Assembly (NCBI RefSeq): GCF_014641455.1
Contig: NZ_BMHT01000001.1
Span: 620,001-684,000 of the forward strand
DNA: 64,000 nt
Origin: Hymenobacter cavernae
Lineage (GTDB): Bacteria; Bacteroidota; Bacteroidia; Cytophagales; Hymenobacteraceae
Reading direction: 5' to 3'
In this document: one piece after another, positions 58,520 to 64,000 of the stretch
Layout: the number at the start of each line of letters is the position of its first letter
Numbering within the stretch: the first letter of the stretch is position 1
Notes under the pieces: model-generated
What the model was told of the DNA's origin: nothing
Databases searched by the model: none
What the model saw: the letters and a program-made list of their open reading frames with translations, nothing else
Translations under genes and position numbers: made by a program

Positions 58520-58822
58520 TTACTTCTGCGTTGGGTTCTGAGGCTCATCCTCAAGACCATCCCGGTCACGGTCGTGGGCATCGGCGGCGTGGTCGTAGAG
58601 TTGTTTGCCGGTAGGGTGCTGCACCGAATCGGGCCGCAAGCCTGCGGTAGTAGAGTCAGATCCTGCGCTGGCAGGGCCTTCCTGCATCGGCGCATCCGAT
58701 TTGCTGGCGCCGCGTTCTACGTTGGTATCACCAGAGTCGGTACCCGTGCTGCAAGCAGTAAGCGAAGCTGCGGCCACCAAAAAAGCAAAGGCTAGTGGGC
58801 GAAGCAAATGTGTGGTTTTCAT
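58520..58822 (-). CDS. Small lipoprotein
   Basis: The product (100 aa) has a lipoprotein signal peptide with the lipobox LTAC at about residues 21-24 and no other hydrophobic segment. The mature part is Asp/Ser/Gly-rich and disordered, ending HDRDRDGLEDEPQNP, an Asp-rich stretch that may bind Ca2+. Function unknown. A small inverted repeat (58829-58836 with 58861-58868) lies just before the ATG. Confidence 0.7.
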   Translation of the reverse strand: MKTTHLLRPLAFAFLVAAASLTACSTGTDSGDTNVERGASKSDAPMQEGPASAGSDSTTAGLRPDSVQHPTGKQLYDHAADAHDRDRDGLEDEPQNPTQK

Positions 58823-58990
58823 AATCAGAGAGGCTAAAACTGGATAGGGACAACTGCAAGTAGCCTCTACGGCTGATCAGCCCAACGGTTTTTGCGTACA
58901 CCCTAATTTATGGTTGACCACCAACGGAAAGCTAGCCCAGATAACGAACCTAGGTTATCATTCACCATCCGGAGCACTAGCCAGAACCCC

Positions 58991-58998
58991 TAGCTTTG
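58991..58998 (+). promoter_or_regulatory. -7 box upstream of the small membrane protein gene
   Basis: TAGCTTTG matches TAnnTTTG; 68 nt before the ATG at 59066. No -33 TTG is visible. Confidence 0.4.
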
Positions 58999-59065
58999 CG
59001 CGTGAAAAGCACTAGGCTCCGCGAAGCCGCACGCAACCAATATATTTGCTATTCACCGATTCAGT

Positions 59066-59428
59066 ATGCTACGGTTTACCTTTCTTCCTGCTCCTTATCA
59101 AATGCTCCTGCGCCGAGCTGCCGTGTTGGCTAGCGTCAGCTTTGGGCTAGCCTTGCTGTTGGTCGCCTATCTGTTCGGCACCAGCGACGCCTTCTTCACC
59201 CGACTTTTTGGCGCTTTTTTCGTATTTTTCTGGCTGCTGGCTGTAACATTTTTAGGGGTAGTACCCTTTGTTAATTGGGCGGCGGCCAACTGGTTCGGCA
59301 AAGGCTGGTCGGAAATAACGGCTGCATCTTCCCGCCAAAAGTCTCGTACTAGTCCTGCGGCTAGCTCGTCGGCTACTCGCAAGGCGCCAAATGTTAAAAC
59401 ATCAGGTACTACTAAACGGTTGAATTAA
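59066..59428 (+). CDS. Small membrane protein
   Basis: I do not recognise this 120-residue product. Two hydrophobic segments (AVLASVSFGLALLLVAYLF and FFVFFWLLAVTFLGVVPFV) are followed by a basic Ser/Thr/Lys-rich tail (QKSRTSPAASSSATRKAP). It lies 27 nt before the HMA-AraC gene in the same direction. Confidence 0.55.
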   Translation: MLRFTFLPAPYQMLLRRAAVLASVSFGLALLLVAYLFGTSDAFFTRLFGAFFVFFWLLAVTFLGVVPFVNWAAANWFGKGWSEITAASSRQKSRTSPAASSSATRKAPNVKTSGTTKRLN

Positions 59429-59455
59429 CTCAGTATCCGTAACCATACCCCGCCC

Positions 59456-60028
59456 GTGAAAACAACCTTGCTCCATATTAAAAACATGGTGTGCCCGCGC
59501 TGCGTCGAGGCGGTACGCCACCTTCTTGAACAAGCTGGCTACAAGCCGACCAGCGTACAGCTAGGTCAGGCCCAGCTCGACCAGACTACGCCCGCCGACC
59601 CGGTAGCGGTAGCGCCGTTGCTGCGGGAGGCTGGTTTTGATGTGCTTACGGGCCGGGCCGAGCAGCTCACCGAGCAGATCAAGGCTTCGCTGGCGGAATA
59701 CCTGGAGCACCTGCGCACCGCGCGGATGCCACTCACGACTTCTGCTTTTCTCACTGATCGGTTTGCCGCTACGTACTCGCACCTGAGCAAGGTGTTTTCG
59801 CGCACAGCCAACCTGACGATTGAGAAATACCTGATTCGCCTCAAGATTGAGCGCGTGAAGGAAATGCTGAGCTACGGCGAGCTGACGCTCAGCGAAATTG
59901 CCGACCAGATGCGCTACAGCAGCGGTCAGCACCTGAGCAACCAGTTTCGGCAAGTGACGGGCCGCTCCGTGAGCGAGTTCCGCCGCGAGCTGATGCCCAA
60001 GCGCTTGTCCTTGGATGAGCTAGCCTAG
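59456..60028 (+). CDS. AraC-family regulator with N-terminal HMA-like metal-binding domain
   Basis: The product (190 aa) starts with a ferredoxin-like metal-binding domain (KTTLLHIKNMVCPRCVEAVR, CxxC at residues 13-16, ending near FDVLTG) and ends with the AraC helix-turn-helix (TIEKYLIRLKIERVKEMLSY, LTLSEIADQMRYSSGQHLSN, FRQVTGRSVSEFRRELM). The fusion suggests a transcription factor that senses a soft metal such as copper. Translation starts at GTG (59456). The next gene is a Met/His-rich outer-membrane protein. Confidence 0.85.
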   Translation: MKTTLLHIKNMVCPRCVEAVRHLLEQAGYKPTSVQLGQAQLDQTTPADPVAVAPLLREAGFDVLTGRAEQLTEQIKASLAEYLEHLRTARMPLTTSAFLTDRFAATYSHLSKVFSRTANLTIEKYLIRLKIERVKEMLSYGELTLSEIADQMRYSSGQHLSNQFRQVTGRSVSEFRRELMPKRLSLDELA

Positions 60029-60083
60029 GTCTGGCTAAGCGACGGTAAGCGAAAGTTTACACGTCGTCAGCGAAATACTGCAC

Positions 60084-60091
60084 TATCTTTT
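60084..60091 (+). promoter_or_regulatory. Near-consensus -7 box upstream of the outer-membrane gene
   Basis: TATCTTTT matches TAnnTTTG in seven of eight positions, 60 nt before the ATG at 60151. Inferred from sequence only. Confidence 0.3.
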
Positions 60092-60098
60092 TTCTACA

Positions 60099-60150
60099 AA
60101 GCGGAGTACTTGCCAAGAGAAATTTATGGCGGGTACTCCGCTTCGTTTTT
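60099..60150 (+). other. Terminator-like hairpin directly before the start codon
   Basis: An 11-bp perfect stem (60099-60109 with 60133-60143) is followed by CGTTTTT and then, with no gap, the ATG at 60151. It looks like an intrinsic terminator placed in the leader. It may end the regulator transcript, act as an attenuator or hide the ribosome landing site. Confidence 0.7.
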
Positions 60151-61554
60151 ATGAAGAAAATCGGCTACATTCTTTTCACAATCCTAGGTCTAGGCCTTGT
60201 TCATCAAACAGTTGCGCAGCACTCGATGCCCCAACATTCGATGAGCACCGATACCTCGCACGCTGGTATGCAGATGGGCGACATGCCGTTAACTGGTCAT
60301 GCTAGTCCACTGCACGTCAATCAGCTACAACATAGCATGAGTCACGCTTACTCGCGCTACTTGCCAATGTCACGCAACGGCTCGGGCACGGCCTGGCAGC
60401 CCGATGCCACGCCCATGTACATGTGGATGCAGCACAAAGGACCGTGGATGCTGATGTATCACGGGGCGGTTTTTGGGCGCTACACCAACCAGAACCTAGG
60501 TCGTGAAAATGGCCAGCGCGGCGGCCGCACCTTCGATGCGCCGAACTGGTTTATGACCATGGCCCAGCGTAACATCGGCCAACGCGGCCTGCTGAACCTC
60601 ACGCTGATGATTTCGCTCGACCCACTCACGGAAGGCAAGAACGGCTACCCGCTGCTCTTTCAATCGGGTGAAGCGTACAAAGGCCGCCCGCTGATCGACC
60701 GTCAGCACCCGCACGATTTGTTTTCGGGGCTGAGCGTCGGCTACACGCACGCCTTCTCGCAGGATGTCGACATGACCTTGTACCTAGGTTATCCCGGCGA
60801 ACCGGCCGTGGGGCCAACGGCCTTCATGCACCGCATCTCGGCCATGCCCAACCCCGATGCGCCGCTCGGCCACCACTGGGTTGATGCCACGCACATCACC
60901 TTCGGCGTCGCGACCCTAGGTTTGCGCTACAAGCAGTTTAAGCTGGAAGGCTCCAACTTCACCGGCCGGGAGCCCAACGAATACCGCTACGGCTTCGACC
61001 GGCCGCGGGCCGACTCCTGGGCCGCGCGCCTCATGTGGAACCCCACCAACGAGCTGTCGTTGCAAGTCGGGCAGGCGTGGGTGAAAAGCCCGGAGGAGCT
61101 GCACCCCGACGAAAACGTGCAGCGCACCACGGCCGGCCTGATGCACAGCCGCCAGTGGGGCGACTACCACTACATTGCTTCGTCGCTCATCTGGGGCATG
61201 AACCACTACACCTTCGGCAACGAGCACGCCGTGCTGGCCGAAACGAACGTTACCCTAGGTCGGCCTACGTTCTATGGTCGCTACGAATTCTTGCAGAAAG
61301 ACCCCGAAGAACTTGAGGTGCCGCACACTGCCGGCGAGCATCCCATCTATAATATCCATGCCCTGACCCTAGGTGCCAGCTACCGCTTCACGCAACTCGG
61401 GCAGCACGGCCCTGAGCTGCACATCGGCGCGCAAGGCAGCGTGTACCGCCCCGATGATCAGATCCGTGGCTACTATGGCAAAACGCCGGTGTCAGCGGAG
61501 GTGTACGTGCGGCTGAACGCGCCACTGATGAGGATGAGTGGGATGAAGATGTAA
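60151..61554 (+). CDS. Met/His-rich outer-membrane protein, possibly metal-related
   Basis: The product (467 aa) has a signal peptide (MKKIGYILFTILGLGLVHQT, cleaved after VAQ), then a Met/His-rich segment (HSMPQHSMSTDTSHAGMQMG, residues 24-43) and a long beta-rich domain with alternating strands such as FQVGQAW-type LSLQVGQAWVKS and ALTLGASYRFTQLGQHGPEL, ending in a Met-rich tail (LMRMSGMKM). This fits a 16-20-stranded barrel that handles copper or a similar metal. No family name is certain. Most of its Leu-Gly pairs are CTA GGT. Confidence 0.75.
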   Translation: MKKIGYILFTILGLGLVHQTVAQHSMPQHSMSTDTSHAGMQMGDMPLTGHASPLHVNQLQHSMSHAYSRYLPMSRNGSGTAWQPDATPMYMWMQHKGPWMLMYHGAVFGRYTNQNLGRENGQRGGRTFDAPNWFMTMAQRNIGQRGLLNLTLMISLDPLTEGKNGYPLLFQSGEAYKGRPLIDRQHPHDLFSGLSVGYTHAFSQDVDMTLYLGYPGEPAVGPTAFMHRISAMPNPDAPLGHHWVDATHITFGVATLGLRYKQFKLEGSNFTGREPNEYRYGFDRPRADSWAARLMWNPTNELSLQVGQAWVKSPEELHPDENVQRTTAGLMHSRQWGDYHYIASSLIWGMNHYTFGNEHAVLAETNVTLGRPTFYGRYEFLQKDPEELEVPHTAGEHPIYNIHALTLGASYRFTQLGQHGPELHIGAQGSVYRPDDQIRGYYGKTPVSAEVYVRLNAPLMRMSGMKM

Positions 61555-61561
61555 GTAGTTG

Positions 61562-61583
61562 TAGCGCGAAGCCTGCGCTTCGC
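61562..61583. repeat. Small palindromic repeat after the outer-membrane gene
   Basis: A 7-bp stem (61566-61572 with 61577-61583) with a 4-nt loop, GCGAAGC..GCTTCGC, lies just after the stop codon. It has the look of a dispersed REP-type repeat; copy number elsewhere is unknown. Confidence 0.5.
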
Positions 61584-61711
61584 ATATCGTTGAACAATGG
61601 ACAGTAAGAAACAGAAGCAACTCGGAGGAAACTTTACCAGCCTCAACCTAGGTTACGTTGCCACTATACTATATAAGAATGGACGCCGACCGCACTGGCT
61701 AAGCGCTTTCG

Positions 61712-61719
61712 TATCTTTG
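61712..61719 (+). promoter_or_regulatory. -7 box of the radical SAM gene
   Basis: TATCTTTG, a full TAnnTTTG match, lies 26 nt before the GTG start. No -33 TTG at the standard distance. Confidence 0.55.
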
Positions 61720-61744
61720 TGGTCCGCTTTTTTGTTGTGCCCTC

Positions 61745-64000
61745 GTGTCTACGCTCCGCATCCTGCTCATCACGCCCCCGCTGACTCAGCTCAACACGCC
61801 GTACCCGGCCACGGCTTATATAAAAGGCTTTTTGGGTGGGCGCGGCTACGCCGTTACGCAGGCCGACCTAGGTTTGGAGCTGGTGCTGAAGATGTTTTCG
61901 GCCGCCGGCCTGAAGCGCATCTTCGCCGAAATTGAACAGGGTGGCTACAACCTCAGCGACAATGCGCGCCGCATGGTACGTCTGCAACGCAGCTATATCA
62001 GTACCATCGAGCCGGTCATCCGGTTTTTGCAGAACAAGGATAATACCCTGGCTCCGCGCATCTGCCACAGCCGCTTCCTGCCCGAAGCTGCCCGCTTCGA
62101 CAACGTGGCCGACCTAGAAAGTGCTTTCGGCACAATGGGCCTCACCGACCAGGCCCGTCACCTCGCCACGCTGTACCTCGAAGACCTAGGTGATTTGATC
62201 AAGGAAACCGTGGGGCCGCAGTTTGGCTTTTCGCGCTACGCCGAAAAGCTAGCTTTGTCGGCCACCAGCTTCGAGCCGCTGTACGAAGCCCTGCAAGCCG
62301 CGCCCAATCTTGTGGATCAGGTGCTGCTGGAGTTGCTCGATGAGTTGGTGGAGCGTGTGCAGCCGGATGTGGTGGGCTTCACGGTGCCTTTTCCCGGCAA
62401 CTTGTATGGGGCGCTGCGCTTGGCGGGCCGCGTGAAAGCACTCCGCCCGCAGACTAAAACCCTGATGGGTGGTGGCTACCCGAACACCGAACTTCGCCAG
62501 ATCAAGGAGCCGCGCTTCTTCGACTACATTGATTATCTGACGCTTGATGATGGTGAAGGGCCGTGGTTGCGGTTGCTGGAATACCTAGGTAGCCAAAAAG
62601 AACGTCATGCGGAGCCTGTCGAAGCATCTCTCCCGCCAAGGTATTCCTTTACTACCGCGGCAGAAATGCTTCGACAGGCTCCGCATGACGTTCTGCCGGA
62701 ACAAGCGCCACCCCAATTCCAACGAACCTTTTTGCGGGATACTAACGGCCAAGTTCAGTACATAAACCAGCCTTTCGCTGATATTCCGCACCCCGAGGTA
62801 GGCACCCCGGATTACTCCGATTTGCCCCTGGCCGAATATCTTTCGGTTATTGAAGTCCTAAATCCGATGCACCGGCTCTGGAGCGACGGACGCTGGAACA
62901 AGCTCACCATTGCCCACGGCTGCTACTGGAAGCGCTGCTCCTTCTGCGACGTCACGCTGGACTACATCAGCCGCTACGAGACGGCGCCCGCCACGCTGCT
63001 CGTCGACCGCATCGAGCAGATTGTGCGGCAAACCGGGCAGACGGGCTTTCACTTCGTGGACGAGGCCGCCCCTCCCCTGGCCCTGCGCGACCTGGCTATT
63101 GAGCTGCTTAAGCGCCGCGTCAATATTACATGGTGGGGTAATATCCGCTTCGAAAAAACCTTCTCGCCCGACTTGTGCCGCTTGCTGGCCGCGGCGGGCT
63201 GCATTGCCGTTTCCGGCGGCCTGGAGGTAGCGTCAGATCGACTGCTGGCGCTAATGGAAAAAGGCGTGACCATCGCGCAGGTCGCCCGCGTGACGGATGG
63301 CTTCACCCAGGCGGGCATCATGGTGCACGCTTACCTGATGTACGGCTTCCCGACCGAAACGGCGCAGGAAACCGTCGATTCGTTGGAGGTGGTGCGGCAG
63401 CTGTTTGGGGCGGGCATTGTGCAATCGGGCTACTGGCACCGCTTTTCCATGACGGCGCACTCGCCCGTAGGCAAAAACCCCGCGAAGTACAACGTGGTAG
63501 CCGTCGGCCCCGAGCCCGGCGACTTTGCCTGGAACGACCTCTGGCACGACGACCCCACCGGCGCCGACCACGAGCAGTTTGGCCCCGGCCTCGCCAAAGC
63601 CTTGTACAACTATATGCACAGCGTGGCCTTGCAAGAGCCGCTGCAATTCTGGTTTGATTTCAAAGTACCGCGCTCCACAGTACCGCGCCACCTCATTCAG
63701 CAAGCGCTGCAAGAGCCCGGCAAACCAGAGTTCGCAAAGCAAAACCTGCGGCTTTTCTGGCTAGGCAATGCGCCGGAGCTGCGGTTGGAGCAAGCGAAAA
63801 AAGGCGCACGCGCAGTACTCACCTTCTACGAGCAAGCCGAAGATTTCGAGGTCAAAACTGCTCCGGTCATTGGCGAGTGGCTGCACGCGCTTCTTACCCA
63901 GCTCACAGCCGACTACGACACGAAGGTGTTGCTGAAAGAAGCGGCCAGCACGTTTCCTGCTAAAGTAGCCGGGCTTTCGTTCGAAAGCTTCCTGGCCTCG
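61745..64000 (+). CDS. B12-binding domain radical SAM protein (3' partial)
   Basis: The reading frame is open from GTG (61745) to the right edge (752 codons). The start STLRILLITPPLTQLNTPYP fits the family and follows a -7 box. The first about 260 residues contain a cobalamin-binding-type domain (VQPDVVGFTVPFPGNLYGAL, TLMGGGYPNTELRQIKEPRF, YLTLDDGEGPWLRLLEYLG). Then come an insert, and a radical SAM core with the cluster motif in HGCYWKRCSFCDVTLDY (about residue 390) and GFHFVDEAAPPLALRDLAIE, WWGNIRFEKTFSPDLCRLLA. The cysteines are spaced C-x4-C-x2-C, not the classic C-x3-C-x2-C. Residues 285-317 are encoded by a palindromic repeat. The substrate is unknown. Confidence 0.88.
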   Translation, partial: MSTLRILLITPPLTQLNTPYPATAYIKGFLGGRGYAVTQADLGLELVLKMFSAAGLKRIFAEIEQGGYNLSDNARRMVRLQRSYISTIEPVIRFLQNKDNTLAPRICHSRFLPEAARFDNVADLESAFGTMGLTDQARHLATLYLEDLGDLIKETVGPQFGFSRYAEKLALSATSFEPLYEALQAAPNLVDQVLLELLDELVERVQPDVVGFTVPFPGNLYGALRLAGRVKALRPQTKTLMGGGYPNTELRQIKEPRFFDYIDYLTLDDGEGPWLRLLEYLGSQKERHAEPVEASLPPRYSFTTAAEMLRQAPHDVLPEQAPPQFQRTFLRDTNGQVQYINQPFADIPHPEVGTPDYSDLPLAEYLSVIEVLNPMHRLWSDGRWNKLTIAHGCYWKRCSFCDVTLDYISRYETAPATLLVDRIEQIVRQTGQTGFHFVDEAAPPLALRDLAIELLKRRVNITWWGNIRFEKTFSPDLCRLLAAAGCIAVSGGLEVASDRLLALMEKGVTIAQVARVTDGFTQAGIMVHAYLMYGFPTETAQETVDSLEVVRQLFGAGIVQSGYWHRFSMTAHSPVGKNPAKYNVVAVGPEPGDFAWNDLWHDDPTGADHEQFGPGLAKALYNYMHSVALQEPLQFWFDFKVPRSTVPRHLIQQALQEPGKPEFAKQNLRLFWLGNAPELRLEQAKKGARAVLTFYEQAEDFEVKTAPVIGEWLHALLTQLTADYDTKVLLKEAASTFPAKVAGLSFESFLAS
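62599..62694. repeat. 96-bp palindromic repeat inserted in frame in the radical SAM gene
   Basis: Perfect 29-bp arms (62599-62627 with 62666-62694) enclose 38 nt. The element is 96 bp long, a multiple of three, and adds 32 codons without a stop, between the cobalamin domain and the radical SAM core. The encoded peptide is RHAEPVEASLPP... and ...AAEMLRQAPHDVL, with no resemblance to the flanks. Confidence 0.9.

Noticed and set aside
61597..61935. Plus-strand 112-codon frame starting before the radical SAM gene
   Set aside because: It overlaps the radical SAM gene in another frame and loses any sense after its first 50 codons, whereas the GTG frame at 61745 shows family motifs throughout.
62585..62791. 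Minus-strand 68-codon frame over the palindromic repeat
   Set aside because: It arises because the repeat is palindromic; the plus strand carries the real gene.

Overview
The window is chromosomal DNA of a Bacteroidota bacterium, most likely a Cytophagales member close to Hymenobacter. The signs are the order tRNA-Tyr, tRNA-Gly, tRNA-Thr, tuf, tRNA-Trp, secE, nusG, rplK; the joining of the str, S10, spc and alpha ribosomal operons with eno beyond rplQ; -7 boxes of the form TAnnTTTG; the lack of Shine-Dalgarno sequences; and a DUF3467 gene next to rpoC. The genus is an inference. No CRISPR array, phage, transposase or replication origin is visible.

Layout. 1-5 kb: the end of an Ldh-family dehydrogenase gene, an L,D-transpeptidase-like gene, an HscA-type Hsp70, an unknown membrane-anchored protein and a DivIC/FtsB-like division protein. 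5.1-44.4 kb: almost entirely minus strand and almost entirely information processing. Read in the direction of transcription this block runs: an M1 aminopeptidase; tRNA-Tyr/Gly/Thr-tuf; tRNA-Trp-secE-nusG-rplK-rplA-rplJ-rplL-rpoB-rpoC; a DUF3467 gene; rpsL-rpsG-fusA-rpsJ; an O-antigen-ligase-like membrane protein; rplC through rplQ (29 genes including secY, map, infA and rpoA); and eno. 44.5-48.9 kb: a biotinyl-domain protein, pyrH and frr facing nadD, gmk and an RsrA-like anti-sigma/ECF sigma pair. 49-52.1 kb: a three-gene surface-polysaccharide cluster (GT2, GT9, O-antigen-ligase-like). 52.4-64 kb: a GH16-like secreted protein, ahcY, a THUMP-like methyltransferase, a 3-methyladenine DNA glycosylase, a lipoprotein, a likely metal-response pair (HMA-AraC regulator plus a Met/His-rich outer-membrane barrel) and a B12-binding radical SAM gene that runs off the right edge.

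The most notable signals are not genes. (1) The palindrome ACCTAGGT is strongly over-represented, mostly as Leu-Gly codon pairs written CTA GGT but also between genes. (2) A 96-bp palindromic repeat with perfect 29-bp arms lies in frame inside the radical SAM gene, like the protein-inserted palindromic elements of Rickettsia. (3) The str and S10 operons, usually continuous, are split by a terminator, a 425-residue polysaccharide-type membrane protein and a new promoter with a leader hairpin. (4) S3 and S5, which line the ribosomal mRNA entry site, both carry long Arg/Gly/Asp/Asn-rich tails. (5) Several spacers of the ribosomal operons hold long perfect inverted repeats, each with its own sequence.

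All counts and structures were made by eye from the sequence; family names rest on recognised motifs, without database searches.
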